Source of the DNA: a bacterium | GTDB lineage: Bacteria > Verrucomicrobiota > Verrucomicrobiia > Limisphaerales > UBA11358 | Length of the DNA: 64,000 nt | Assembly (NCBI GenBank): GCA_021780905.1 | Contig: JAJXXW010000042.1 | Span: 124,001-188,000 of the forward strand | Direction of reading: 5' to 3' | Notes under the pieces: generated by a model | What the model saw: the letters and a program-made list of their open reading frames with translations, nothing else | What the model was told of the DNA's origin: nothing | The model's database searches: none | Program-made: the position numbers and the translations under genes | In this document: piece after piece, positions 42,449 to 51,862 of the stretch | How positions within the stretch are numbered: position 1 is the first letter of the stretch | How the letters are laid out: the number at the start of each line of letters is the position of its first letter

Positions 42449-43135
42449 TCATATTTTCAAATCCGCCAAGCCGGGATCATGGTTGCCAACGATCTTCCGC
42501 ATTTTTCGGATGGCCGCGCCCAGGTTGCGCTTCTGGAAGAGCGCCGTGCCGGCCACAAAGGTGTCGGCTCCGGCATGGGCGCATTCGGCGGCGGTCTGGT
42601 TGTTGATGCCGCCGTCCACTTCCAGCCGGTAGGTCAGCCGGTTTTCCCGCCGCCACGCGTCGGCCTGCTGGATTTTCGGCAGGCATTCATGAATGAATTC
42701 CTGGCCGCCAAAACCGGGATTCACCGTCATCACCAGCAACAAATCGATTTTCCCAAGATACGGCTGGACGGCCGAGATGGCGGTCGGCGGATTGATGGCG
42801 AGGCCGACTTTCTTGCCGAGGGAGCGGATTTTCCAAAGCAACGGCGGCACTTTTTCGCCCAGTTCAACGTGCACGATGATTTCATCCGCCCCGGCCCGGG
42901 CGAACGGCTCCAATAAAATCTCCGGCTGGCCGCACATCAAATGCACGTCAAAAAAAAGCTTTTTGGCGTGCGGCCGCACGGCGGCGACGACGGCCGGCCC
43001 GAAAGAAATGTTTGGCACGAACTGACCGTCCATGATGTCGAGGTGCAGCCAGTCGGCGCCGGCGCGTTCGGCGCGTTTGGCCTCCTGGCCCAGGCGGGTG
43101 AAATCGGCGGCGAGCAACGAAGGGGCGATAATCAT
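42449..43135 (-). CDS. rpe: Ribulose-phosphate 3-epimerase
   Basis: TIM-barrel enzyme interconverting ribulose-5-phosphate and xylulose-5-phosphate in the pentose phosphate pathway (228 residues, normal length). Visible motifs are IAPSLLAADFTRLGQEAKRA, the metal-site WLHLDIMDGQFVPNISFGP, VHVEL (with His), VNPGFGGQEFIHECLPKI and VDGGINNQTAAECAHAGAD. The ATG at 43135 is the natural start. It is 33 bp downstream of the hybrid sensor kinase stop on the same strand. No linked pathway gene is nearby. Confidence 0.98.
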   Translation of the reverse strand: MIIAPSLLAADFTRLGQEAKRAERAGADWLHLDIMDGQFVPNISFGPAVVAAVRPHAKKLFFDVHLMCGQPEILLEPFARAGADEIIVHVELGEKVPPLLWKIRSLGKKVGLAINPPTAISAVQPYLGKIDLLLVMTVNPGFGGQEFIHECLPKIQQADAWRRENRLTYRLEVDGGINNQTAAECAHAGADTFVAGTALFQKRNLGAAIRKMRKIVGNHDPGLADLKI

Positions 43136-43168
43136 CGTGGTCTGTTAATTCAAGTTCACCGGCAAGTT

Positions 43169-46100
43169 TCAGGATTGATCGGCTTTGGCCGGCGGGGACA
43201 CCGCGTCGAGGCAATCGCGAACCGTCTTGACGAGAATTTGCGGCAGATAAGGCTTTTGGAGATAGACAATGCCGGGATCCAGCCGGAAATCCTTGCCCAA
43301 CTTTTCCGCCGAGTAACCGCTGGAGAACACCACCTTCATCCCGGGGTTTTCACGCCAGATTTGCTCGACAATCTCGCGCCCGTTCATGCCGCCGGTCATG
43401 ACGACATCCGTGAACACGAGATGGATCTGGTCTTTGTATTCCGCCCAGATCTTGAGCGCGCTGGGACCGTCCACCGCCTCAAAAATCCGGTAGCCGTGCC
43501 GGCGCAGTTCGCGGCTCACAAAATCGCGCAAATCCCGCTCGTCCTCCACCACCAGGATGGTTTCATGACCGCCGCGCCGGCGGAACTCCGTTTCGTAGAA
43601 CGCCGGTTCGGGCACCGGCAGACTGGTCGCCGGCAAAAAGACATGAAAGGTCGTGCCCTGGCCCAGCACGCTTTCCACCTGAATCCAGCCGCGATGCTGT
43701 TTGACGATGCCGAAGACCGTGGACAAGCCCAGACCGGTGCCCTTGCCGAGTTCCTTGGTCGTGAAGAACGGCTCAAAAATCCGCGCCAGATTTTCCGGCG
43801 GTATGCCGGTGCCGGTGTCGTTCAGGCTCAGGCAAATGAACGGGCCGGGACGCGCCTCCACCATCTGGCTTGCCTGCTCCGCGTCAAGAGTTCTCCGGCT
43901 GACCCGGATGGTGAGCTGGCCGCCGCGCGGCATGGCGTCGCGGGAATTAACCGAGAGATTCAAAAGAATTTGTTCGATCATGCCGGGATCCGCCTCGATC
44001 ACCGCCGGTTCGCCGCTGAAATTAATCTGGATGGAAATGTCCTCGCCCAGCAGCCGGGCCAGCATCTCGGACATGCCATTGACCAGTTTGTTGAGGTCAA
44101 TCGGCCGGAGGCTCACCACCTGTTTGCGGCCGAAGGCCAGCAACTGCCGCGTGAGACCGGCGGCGCGTTCGGACGCCTGCTTGATCTGTTGCGCGGAGGT
44201 CTGGGCCCGCGCGTCCAGTTTCTGCAGGGTGAGCAGCGAGGCATGCCCGAGGATGACGGTCAGAATGTTGTTAAAATCATGGGCGATGCCGCCGGCAAGC
44301 TGGCCGATGGCTTCCATCTTCTGCGCCTGCCGGAACTGCTCCTCCAATTTGCGCTGCTCGGTGACATTGCGGAACAGGCTCAGCAACAGCGGCGGTTTGC
44401 CGCCCAGTTCGACGTAGCAATCGGTGATTTCAAAAACCACCGGGCGGCCGTCATGCAGGACATAATCCACAGAGCGTTTGCCTTTCGCCGTGCCGGCCTT
44501 GAAGTTTTGGCGGTGCTCCTGCAGCATTTTCTCCCAGTCCATGCGGGCGTCGTAAATCAGGGTGAACCGTTTTCCCTCCAGTTGCTTCGCCGGCAGGCCA
44601 ACGAGCTGGCAGAACGCCTCGTTGACCGCCGCGATGACGCCGTGCTCGTCCGTCAGCCGCATGCCGTCCACGGAATTGTCCCAGACGGAACGGAACAACG
44701 TTTCGGAGCTGCGCTGGGCCGTTTCGGCCGCCAGCCGTTCGGTGATGTCGCGCACGTGAAATAGCAAGGCCGGCTGGCCCTCATATTCAATCCGCACCAC
44801 GCGGATTTCCACGGGCACCGCCCGGCCGTCCGCGCGCAGGCTTTCGCTCTCGATCCAGAAAATCCGGCCGCTGGCCAGCGCTTGAAATTCCTTCCGCGCC
44901 TGTTCCCGGCGCGCCGCCGGCACCAGTTCCTCCACCGCATTTTTGCCGATCAACCACGGGCGCTCCACGCCGTGCAGTTCGCAGGCGGCCCGGTTGGCGT
45001 CCAGCACCTTGCCCTGCAAATCCTCCACAAAGATGGCATCCGGCGAATGCTCAAACAGTTCCCGGAACCGGCGCTGGCTGTGGCGGAGCTCCTCCTCCGC
45101 CCGCACCCGTTCCAGGGCGCCGCCGCATTGGTCGGCCAGCGACTGGAGCATGTGCAGGTCGCGTTCCGAATAACTTCCGGCGTGGCGGCTCTGCACGAAC
45201 ATGACGCCGATGACCAGCTCGCCCTTGCGGATCGGCGCGATCATCGCCGTGCCCGCCTGATCCCCCGGGGCCTCGCCGGAAATCAGTTCCGCCCCGCGCG
45301 CGATGACCCGGTGGATGAGCGCGTTGGCCGTCTGGGGCTGCGGCGAGGCGGAAATCCGCTCCCGCTTCCCCTCGCGGGTGGTGATGGTCAACAGCGAAAT
45401 AACCTCGTCCTTTTCCGCGTTGAACAGATCCAGCGAAAAGTCGTCCCAATTAAACAACTCATCCGCCGCCTCGCAGATGAACATGGCCGCCACAGAAGCC
45501 AGACTGGCCGCGCTCAACTGGTAACTGAGTTTTCCGAGCACGGCGTTGTGCCGGGCGGCCCGCCGCCGGTCGGTCACGTCCGTCGCCATCGCCAGCGCGC
45601 ACAACCGGCCCCGGAAAGCCAGCGGTTTCCAGACGATTTCCATGTCCATCACGCCGCCGTTTTTTTTGCGGTGCCGCCAGACGACACTCTGGCTTTCCGA
45701 CTCCCTGACATTCGGACTGCCGGGCCGGTGGCGGTCCGGCTCGCGCAGGTCCTTCACCGTCATGGCCAGAAATTCCGCGCGGCTGAAGCCGTAATGCTGC
45801 ACAGCCGACTCGTTGACTTCGAGGATGGCCAGATTTTCCAGGTCAAAGACCCACATCGGGTGCGGATTGCCCTCGAACAGCAGGCGGTATTGCTTTTCAC
45901 TCTGGCGCAGTTCCTCCTCGGCCCGCTCGCGGCGCACGCGTTCGGCGGCCTCAACCACCGCCCGCCGGATGGAGGACGGCAGCCGCTCGCGGTTTTGTTT
46001 AAGCACATAGTCGGTCGCGCCGGCCTTGAGGCTCTCGATGGCGGCGAGTTCACCGATGGTGCCGGAGAACAGGATGAACGGGGTTTGGGGCATCCGCTCG

Positions 46101-46318
46101 CGAACCAGCTTGAGCGCTTCGAGACCGGTAAAATTTGGCAGCCGGAAATCGGCCAGGACCAAATCCCATTTTTCCATTTCCAGCAGCGTCGTAAAATCCT
46201 GCCGGTTGGTTGCCAGTGAAACCTCCGCCGCGACCCCCGCATGCGCCAGATGTTCGCGCACGAGTTGCGAGTCCGTTGGGCTATCCTCGAGATGGAGAAT
46301 GTGCAGCGGTTGGTTCAT
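43169..46318 (-). CDS. Hybrid sensor histidine kinase with N- and C-terminal receivers
   Basis: Cytoplasmic sensor kinase of 1049 residues. Order: receiver domain (residues 1 to about 125, phospho-acceptor Asp57 in DLVLADFRLP), a PAS domain (about 150-275, PMWVFDLENLAILEVNESAV), a GAF-like domain (about 275-415, with EKDEVISLLTITTREG), two PAS domains (about 425-545 and 550-660), then the HisKA dimerisation helix with the phospho-His680 in GGIAHDFNNIL. The HATPase follows (MIEQILLNLSVNSRDAM, GTGIPPENLARIFEPFFTTK, GTGLGLSTVFGI), and a second receiver (about 925-1040, with VFTDVVMTGGMNG) closes the protein. There is no membrane span, so signals are internal. No dedicated DNA-binding regulator is adjacent. 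Confidence 0.95.
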   Translation of the reverse strand: MNQPLHILHLEDSPTDSQLVREHLAHAGVAAEVSLATNRQDFTTLLEMEKWDLVLADFRLPNFTGLEALKLVRERMPQTPFILFSGTIGELAAIESLKAGATDYVLKQNRERLPSSIRRAVVEAAERVRRERAEEELRQSEKQYRLLFEGNPHPMWVFDLENLAILEVNESAVQHYGFSRAEFLAMTVKDLREPDRHRPGSPNVRESESQSVVWRHRKKNGGVMDMEIVWKPLAFRGRLCALAMATDVTDRRRAARHNAVLGKLSYQLSAASLASVAAMFICEAADELFNWDDFSLDLFNAEKDEVISLLTITTREGKRERISASPQPQTANALIHRVIARGAELISGEAPGDQAGTAMIAPIRKGELVIGVMFVQSRHAGSYSERDLHMLQSLADQCGGALERVRAEEELRHSQRRFRELFEHSPDAIFVEDLQGKVLDANRAACELHGVERPWLIGKNAVEELVPAARREQARKEFQALASGRIFWIESESLRADGRAVPVEIRVVRIEYEGQPALLFHVRDITERLAAETAQRSSETLFRSVWDNSVDGMRLTDEHGVIAAVNEAFCQLVGLPAKQLEGKRFTLIYDARMDWEKMLQEHRQNFKAGTAKGKRSVDYVLHDGRPVVFEITDCYVELGGKPPLLLSLFRNVTEQRKLEEQFRQAQKMEAIGQLAGGIAHDFNNILTVILGHASLLTLQKLDARAQTSAQQIKQASERAAGLTRQLLAFGRKQVVSLRPIDLNKLVNGMSEMLARLLGEDISIQINFSGEPAVIEADPGMIEQILLNLSVNSRDAMPRGGQLTIRVSRRTLDAEQASQMVEARPGPFICLSLNDTGTGIPPENLARIFEPFFTTKELGKGTGLGLSTVFGIVKQHRGWIQVESVLGQGTTFHVFLPATSLPVPEPAFYETEFRRRGGHETILVVEDERDLRDFVSRELRRHGYRIFEAVDGPSALKIWAEYKDQIHLVFTDVVMTGGMNGREIVEQIWRENPGMKVVFSSGYSAEKLGKDFRLDPGIVYLQKPYLPQILVKTVRDCLDAVSPPAKADQS

Positions 46319-46412
46319 GTCAGCCAGTCACAGAAAACACGCCGCACAAACAACCAGCCCGCCGCCCAAAAGTAAAGCGGGATGATGCGGGCCGCGGGAA
46401 GTATTTTCACCA

Positions 46413-46440
46413 TTGACATTCCGGCGCGTTTCACTAGGCT
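46413..46440 (+). promoter_or_regulatory. Possible rpsT promoter
   Basis: A perfect -35 TTGACA (46413-46418), 16 bases, and a weak -10 TAGGCT (46435-46440), about 40 bases before the rpsT start. The -10 is poor, so this is only a candidate. Confidence 0.35.
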
Positions 46441-46480
46441 CTGCGGCTCTTTAGCAAATTCATTTAACGATTTATCGATT

Positions 46481-46759
46481 ATGCCGAACACGAAGTCAGC
46501 CGAACGCCGGATGCGGAACAGTCAGCGCAAGAACCTCCAGAACAGCCGCGTCAAATCCAAATTGCGCCGCGTGGAAAAGGAGTTTCGCGCCACGGTCGCC
46601 GCCGGCAAAACGGACGAGGCCGTCAAACTCCTCCCCGGCGTCCACTCCGCGTTCGACAAGGCCGTCAAGGTCGGGGCCATCACCCGCCCGACCGCCAACC
46701 GCAAGAAATCCCGCCTGACCGCCTCCATCAAGGCCACCCGCCCCGCCCCCAAAAAGTAG
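46481..46759 (+). CDS. rpsT: 30S ribosomal protein bS20
   Basis: Small, basic helical ribosomal protein (92 residues) that binds 16S rRNA. The start MPNTKSAERRMRNSQRKNLQ is typical, followed by NSRVKSKLRRVEKEFRATVA, LLPGVHSAFDKAVKVGAITR and the close TANRKKSRLTASIKAT. I start at the ATG at 46481; an in-frame start upstream adds 33 residues with no family support. The gene is alone and divergent from the sensor kinase, as is common for rpsT. Confidence 0.97.
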   Translation: MPNTKSAERRMRNSQRKNLQNSRVKSKLRRVEKEFRATVAAGKTDEAVKLLPGVHSAFDKAVKVGAITRPTANRKKSRLTASIKATRPAPKK

Positions 46760-46915
46760 GCGGCCAATTTAGCCTGCCCGCCACCGGGATCAAGCGGCGT
46801 TTGAATCCGTCGGATTTTGTTTGCGGTCAACCGGCCGGCTGGCAAGTGGCATTCAGTCGGTCAGCCCGCCGGCTAATGGCTTTTATTTTTCCCGGCTTCG
46901 GGTATTTTTTCCACC

Positions 46916-48142
46916 GTGTTAAGGACGTTGCGCCAGGCGGAGTATGCCGAGTTGATGATTTTGTTTTTCATCCAGGCGGCTGCCATGGCGATTTGGTTTG
47001 TGCCGCTCGGCCCCATCCTCGACGCGCACGGCCTGCATCCGATCAAGCCCTATGCCTTTGCCGCGTCCGCCGTCGCCGCCTTTATCTCACCGCTCGCGTT
47101 CGGCGCGATGGCCGACCGCCAGGTGCCGCCGGCCACGGTGCTGCGCTGGCTGGCGCTGGTCACCAGCGCGCTGATGACGCTCATCAGCACCGCGCTGCGC
47201 GGCCAGTGGAACGCGTGGCTGATTCTCCTGCTGATCCAGATTTTTTACCTGGCCTACGCGCCGATGTTTAGCATTTCCACCGCACTGGTGTTCGCGCGGC
47301 TCGCGAACGCCAAAAAGGAATTCGGCCCCATCCGCGCCCTGGCGACGCTCGGCTGGATGACCGGCGCCATTCTGATCAGCGCCTTGAATCTGGATGCTTC
47401 CGCGTATGCCGGCTATCTCGGCGCGGTGGTCTGGCTGCTGGTCGCGGTGTTCACCTGGCTGCTGCCCCGGCTGGAAATCCCGCCGGCCGCCGTGCATCTG
47501 AACTGGCACGAACGGCTCGGTCTCGATGCGCTCACGCTGCTGAAGGACCGCGACATCCGCGTGATCTTCATGGTCACGACCCTGTTTAACATCCCGCTGG
47601 CGGCGTTTTATCCGTATGCCCCGACGCATCTGCACGATCTCGGTTTGACCCACACGAGCGCCTGGATGAGCCTCGCCCAGGTCACTGAAATCGTCGCCAT
47701 GCTCGCCCTGGGCTGGCTGCTGGCGAACTGGCGCTTGAAATGGATTTTTGCCGCCGGCCTCGGCTTCGGCGTGGCGCGGTTTGCGTTGAGCGCGGTCAAC
47801 ACCAAAACGTCGCTGCTCTTGGGCGTGGCGTTGCACGGCGCCTCGTTCGTGCCGATCTTCATTGCGGCGCAAATTTTTCTGGAGCACCAGGTGGATCCCG
47901 CGTGGCGCACCCGGGCACAGGCGCTGCTGACCCTGCTCAACGGCGGCGTCGGCAACCTCGTCGGCTATCTCGGCTGCGGCTGGTGGTTCAACTACTGCAC
48001 GACGTCGCCGGGTCGCACCCACTGGCCGTGGTTTTGGGGCGTGTTATCAGCCATGGTGGCGGCAACGCTCGGTTATTTCCTGCTGGTTTTCCGCGACCAA
48101 AGTTTTGGCCGCAATCCAATCAAATCCACCCATAAATTATGA
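46916..48142 (+). CDS. MFS transporter, NupG/nucleoside-symporter-like
   Basis: Twelve-helix MFS protein (408 residues, GTG start). The N-terminal half AELMILFFIQAAAMAIWFVP, AFGAMADRQVPPATVLRWLA and IFYLAYAPMFSISTALVFAR resemble the NupG/XapB (nucleoside:H+ symporter) and LacY-like groups rather than drug exporters. Substrates could be nucleosides or sugars, and I cannot tell which. The C-terminal half has the usual internal repeat (IVAMLALGWLLANWRLKWIF). Its stop overlaps the start of a secreted trypsin-like gene (ATGA), an unusual pairing. Confidence 0.85.
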   Translation: MLRTLRQAEYAELMILFFIQAAAMAIWFVPLGPILDAHGLHPIKPYAFAASAVAAFISPLAFGAMADRQVPPATVLRWLALVTSALMTLISTALRGQWNAWLILLLIQIFYLAYAPMFSISTALVFARLANAKKEFGPIRALATLGWMTGAILISALNLDASAYAGYLGAVVWLLVAVFTWLLPRLEIPPAAVHLNWHERLGLDALTLLKDRDIRVIFMVTTLFNIPLAAFYPYAPTHLHDLGLTHTSAWMSLAQVTEIVAMLALGWLLANWRLKWIFAAGLGFGVARFALSAVNTKTSLLLGVALHGASFVPIFIAAQIFLEHQVDPAWRTRAQALLTLLNGGVGNLVGYLGCGWWFNYCTTSPGRTHWPWFWGVLSAMVAATLGYFLLVFRDQSFGRNPIKSTHKL

Positions 48143-49047
48143 ACTCTTTCAATTCACTGCGTCGCTGGCTGATCGTCCTTGGCTTGCGGCTGCTGGTCGT
48201 TCCATCGCCGGCCGCCACCAATGTGGTCGCCGCCATGCAGCCCGGCGCGCTGGCGTATCATCTGGCGACGAATGCCGTCGGTCGTGCCGCGCCCTTCACT
48301 GCCGGGCGCGAGGCGATGGTGGAATTCCACACGCCGTTGACCATTGAACTGAACCGCTTTCTCGACCCGGCCTGGTCGCAACATTTCTGGTTGCACGGAG
48401 TCAATGGCTTGAGCGCGACGCCCATCGGTTTCAGCAACATTTTTAACGGTCAGGGGCTGCTCACAATGGTTTCGCCGCGCCATTATCTGTGCGCCACGCA
48501 CATGCACCCGGAAACTTATCTGATCGGCTTTTTGGGCGCGAACAACCGGCTCTATTGGCGCAAAACCTTGCAGCGGTTGGATGTGACCAACGACACCACC
48601 GTCGGCATCCTGGACGCGGATGTGCCGGCGAGCGTCGGCTTCCTGCCGGTGTTGCCGCCGGATTACGCCAACTATTTGCCGACGACTCCGGGCAGCGTCA
48701 TTCAAGGCGTCGGCATGAACCAGGATATGTGCCTCTTCAGCCAGCCGATGACGCTGGCATATCCGGATTTTGTTATCTGGAACAGCCATGTTGCCGTGCC
48801 TTCGGGCCTGGGCACGAACTGGAATGTGACCATCCGCGGCGGCGATTCCTCCAATCCCGAGATGCTGCTGATTGGCAACCAACTGGTGCTGGTCTCGCAT
48901 AATTTCACGGTGGGCAGCGGCCCCAACTACGCCAGCCAGATCGCCGCCATCAACCGCACCATGCATGGCCTCTCCACCAACCAGCATTTGCAGACGGACT
49001 ACCAATTGACCTTGTTCCCACTGACCAACTGGCCGGGCCTTCATTGA
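48139..49047 (+). CDS. Exported trypsin-like-fold protein
   Basis: Exported protein of 302 residues with a signal peptide (about residues 1-26). The rest looks like a chymotrypsin-fold protein. A His in the TAxH-type strand end (LCATHMHP, His121), an Asp in VGILDADV (Asp159 or Asp161) and a Ser in GGDSSNP (Ser237, compare GDSGGP) are at plausible positions for a triad. The oxyanion loop is shifted from GDSGGP to GDSSNP, and activity is uncertain. It is translated from an ATG overlapping the MFS stop, so the two are co-expressed. No protease cofactor is nearby. Confidence 0.6.
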   Translation: MNSFNSLRRWLIVLGLRLLVVPSPAATNVVAAMQPGALAYHLATNAVGRAAPFTAGREAMVEFHTPLTIELNRFLDPAWSQHFWLHGVNGLSATPIGFSNIFNGQGLLTMVSPRHYLCATHMHPETYLIGFLGANNRLYWRKTLQRLDVTNDTTVGILDADVPASVGFLPVLPPDYANYLPTTPGSVIQGVGMNQDMCLFSQPMTLAYPDFVIWNSHVAVPSGLGTNWNVTIRGGDSSNPEMLLIGNQLVLVSHNFTVGSGPNYASQIAAINRTMHGLSTNQHLQTDYQLTLFPLTNWPGLH

Positions 49048-49092
49048 AATCAGTTTCCGCCGCCTGAATGCTTTCAACCGATAATTTCAGCC

Positions 49093-49707
49093 TTACATCG
49101 GCAGGAAGAATAGGACGTAAACCATCTGCCACGTGGCCGCCATGGCCAGCAGCGACGACGCGATCCAGAGGGTTTTTTTCTTCACGATCAAGCACATCGC
49201 CCCCAGCGCAATGGAGATTTGAAAGAGTGTGATGGCCAACCCCATCTGCTTCGAGTGCTCGGCCGCGACCGTGGCATTCTTGCGCGCCCGGTCGCGGACG
49301 GCCTCGAAGGTTTTCGCCAGGTCCGTGATGTCCGCCTTGTCCTTCGCATATTTGTCCAACTTCACCCGCATCTTCGCCACGGCGGCGGCATCCGCCGAAG
49401 GCGCGGCGGCCAGGTGCTCCAATTCAATTTCGTAGAGGTTCAATTTGATGGACTTCGCCTCGTAATAGGCCCACTGATCGGACGCCTGCGCCTGGTTAAA
49501 CGTCGCCTCGTTCATCTCCTTGAGCGTGCGCGTCGAAAAACCGCCGCCTTTGAGCGTGGCGATGGCCGCCAGCACGGCGATGATCACCATCGTCAGTGAA
49601 ACATATTTCGTCCAGCTATCGCGCTTTTCTTTTTGCTTCTGCGCGACATGGTCCGCGCGCAACTCCGCCACCAAGTCTTTCAATTCATTCAAATCTGATG
49701 ATTGCAT
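49093..49707 (-). CDS. DUF4337-family membrane protein
   Basis: Membrane protein of 204 residues. I start at the ATG at 49707, before a Gln/Lys-rich N-terminal helix (ELRADHVAQKQKEKRDSWTK). A first helix (about 34-53), a charged coiled-coil segment with KEMNEATFNQAQASDQWAYY (the DUF4337 signature), then two closing helices (LFQISIALGAMCLIV and WIASSLLAMAATWQMVYVLF). Function is unknown. It converges on the trypsin-like gene (45 bp between stops) and lies 138 bp downstream of the sulfatase stop. Confidence 0.85.
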   Translation of the reverse strand: MQSSDLNELKDLVAELRADHVAQKQKEKRDSWTKYVSLTMVIIAVLAAIATLKGGGFSTRTLKEMNEATFNQAQASDQWAYYEAKSIKLNLYEIELEHLAAAPSADAAAVAKMRVKLDKYAKDKADITDLAKTFEAVRDRARKNATVAAEHSKQMGLAITLFQISIALGAMCLIVKKKTLWIASSLLAMAATWQMVYVLFFLPM

Positions 49708-49845
49708 GGTAAAAAAATCCCGTCCGGATTTTCCGAAACGGTTCGTAGAATAGGAATTTTTCCCGATCTGTCCAGCTTCCGCTGTCGCGCAGCCAGCCGC
49801 CGCCAACCCGGCGACGGCCCTGAAGCCGGGGCTTGGTGGGCGGGT

Positions 49846-51354
49846 TCAGAGCGTGGAATTGTCCGTGCGGTCGCCGGTTTCCCTCCGCAACGCGGCGATG
49901 CGGTCCAGCAGTTGGCGGGTCAGCGCCTCGGAACCCGGCTGGCCGTGGAGGTTGTGATTTTCGCCGGGATCGTTCTGCAAGTCGTAAAGCTCGAATTCCT
50001 CGGCCAGATCGGGAAACCGGGTCGGCGTGTGGTAGTGGATCAGTTTGTAACGTTCGGTCCGCACGCCCCGATGCGGACGCACGTGTTCGTTTTCGGGGTA
50101 TTCAAAATATTCGTAAAGCCAGTCCTTCCGCCAGTTTTCCGGCGACTCCCCCTTCAGCAGCGGAACCAAGCTCTGCCCGTGCATCGCCGCCGGCACGGGA
50201 ACACCCGCTAATTCCAGCAACGTCGGCGCAATGTCCACATTCAGCGCCATCTGGTCACTGCTCGTCCCCGCCTTCACCAGCTTGGGATACCGGACCACGA
50301 ACGGAACCCGAATGGACGGTTCATGCATGAACCGCTTGTCGAACATACGCCATTCGCCCAAGAAATACCCGTGGTCGGAAGTGAGGATGATGGCCGTCTC
50401 ATCCAACTGGCCGGACCGCTCCAGCCATTGGAGGACGCGCCCGATGTTTTGGTCGTTGTCCTCCACGCCGGCGTAATGATCCTTGACCACCTCCTCCAGC
50501 GTCCGCGCGGCATCACTTGTGAAGGTGGTCCCGATTTTGTTGGTGGCCTCGACTACGGCGCTGGGCTTGCCGGGATAGGGCGGCTGTTTCAAGTCGTCGT
50601 CAAAGGTGGCCGGCTTGGGGATCTTCACGCCATTGTAACGGTCCAGCAACCGGCGGGGGCGGTAATACGGGGCGTGCGGGGCACAGAAATTCAGCAGCAG
50701 GCAGAACGGCTTCTCGCGCTTCTGGTCCAGCCAGCCCAGCGCCCGGTCGGTCACCAGATCGTCCACATAACCTTCGTAAGTTTTCGACTCGGAATACTGA
50801 CCGGCAATTCCCTCGGTCAAATTGGGGCGGTAATAATTGGCGGAAGCGCCGTTGAAGGCAAAATAATAGTCCCAATCCCGATCCTTCAACCCGCCTTTGA
50901 CGTGGGCCTTGCCCAGGAACGCCACCTCGTAGCCCGCCTGGCGCAGGAAATCGGAAACCAGCGGAATATCTTTGGGGATGGGATGGTTCATCCGGTTGTC
51001 CACGATCCCGGTGGTGTGGGTATAATACCCGGAAAGCATACTAGACCGGGACGGCGCGCACAGCGCATACGTCACAAAGGCGTTCCGAAACGTCATGCCC
51101 TCCCGCGCAATCCGGTCCTGATGGGGCGTGTCGATGATGGAATTTCCCGTGCAGCCAAATTCGTCCCAGCGCACCCCTTCGCCGAGAAACACCACGAGAT
51201 TGGGCTTGCGCCCCGGTGGCACGCCCTGGGCGACCAAGCCCTCCAACCCACCCTGTCCCAGCGTCAACCCGCCCAACGCGCCGGCACCGACCTTGAGAAA
51301 AGTGCGACGGGTTTGTTTCAAACCGTCCGGTTCGAATGTGGCATCACGATTCAT
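49846..51354 (-). CDS. Tat-exported sulfatase with altered metal motif
   Basis: Sulfatase of the alkaline-phosphatase superfamily (502 residues), exported by Tat (QTRRTFLKVGAGALGGLTLG near the N-terminus). The formylglycine motif CAPSRSSMLSG is intact with Cys99, so an anaerobic or FGE-type maturase should modify it. The second metal half is TSDHGYFLGEW, with Asp and His present. The first metal half, normally a DD pair, reads LGEGVRWDE (residues 57-65), so the usual Asp pair is replaced by Glu-Gly. The close (RYKLIHYHTPTRF, EFELYDLQNDPGENHNL) is normal. Verrucomicrobia use many such enzymes on sulfated polysaccharides; the substrate is unknown. Confidence 0.92.
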   Translation of the reverse strand: MNRDATFEPDGLKQTRRTFLKVGAGALGGLTLGQGGLEGLVAQGVPPGRKPNLVVFLGEGVRWDEFGCTGNSIIDTPHQDRIAREGMTFRNAFVTYALCAPSRSSMLSGYYTHTTGIVDNRMNHPIPKDIPLVSDFLRQAGYEVAFLGKAHVKGGLKDRDWDYYFAFNGASANYYRPNLTEGIAGQYSESKTYEGYVDDLVTDRALGWLDQKREKPFCLLLNFCAPHAPYYRPRRLLDRYNGVKIPKPATFDDDLKQPPYPGKPSAVVEATNKIGTTFTSDAARTLEEVVKDHYAGVEDNDQNIGRVLQWLERSGQLDETAIILTSDHGYFLGEWRMFDKRFMHEPSIRVPFVVRYPKLVKAGTSSDQMALNVDIAPTLLELAGVPVPAAMHGQSLVPLLKGESPENWRKDWLYEYFEYPENEHVRPHRGVRTERYKLIHYHTPTRFPDLAEEFELYDLQNDPGENHNLHGQPGSEALTRQLLDRIAALRRETGDRTDNSTL

Positions 51355-51439
51355 AATTTCTGACAGCTTCGATCAAAAATTGCCAATTCATCCACTGTCC
51401 AGCAAGCGCAAACCAATGCTCGTTCCCGAAAGCGGGTAA

Positions 51440-51862
51440 CGGAAGTTTCTGTGCGTGGTGGATGAATTCACGCGGGAATGTCTGGCGCTGGCAATGCGGC
51501 GAAGTTTTCGGGCCCAGGACGTGATCGCGGTGCTGGCGGGATTGATCGGACAGCGGGGCGTGCCGGCGCATCTGCGGAGCGACAACGGGCCGGAGTTTGT
51601 GGCCAAAGTGGTGCAGGCGTGGCTGAAAGGCAACGCCATAGGAGCGCTATATCGCGGGGGCAGTCCGTGGGAGAACGTGTATGTGGAATCATTCAACACC
51701 CTGTTGCGGGATGAACATTTGAACCGCGAAGAATTTGCCTCCCTGTTGGATATGGAAGTCCTGGCCGCCGGGTGGCGGCGGGATTACAACGAAGCGAGGC
51801 CGCATTCGTCGCTGGACAATCTGGCGCCGGCAGTATTCGCGGCGCGCTGGCGCGCTTCGCGG
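51440..51862 (+). mobile_element. IS3-family transposase (OrfB) relic
   Basis: The 3' part of an IS3-type DDE transposase. Readable frame: RKFLCVVDEFTRECLALAMR, the second Asp in LRSDNGPEFVAKV, and the Glu region SPWENVYVESFNTLLRDEHL, then YNEARPHSSLDNLAPAVFAA. The N-terminal third, including the first catalytic Asp, is missing, and an in-frame TAA lies just upstream at 51437-51439. The frame continues to 52135 into non-homologous sequence. No inverted repeats or OrfA were found, so it is inactive. The 51863-52194 interval otherwise shows only the PEP-CTERM gene leader. Confidence 0.85.

Noticed and set aside
42941-46219. Long plus-strand frames over the hybrid kinase
   Set aside because: The minus strand holds all kinase motifs; the plus-strand frames lack any.
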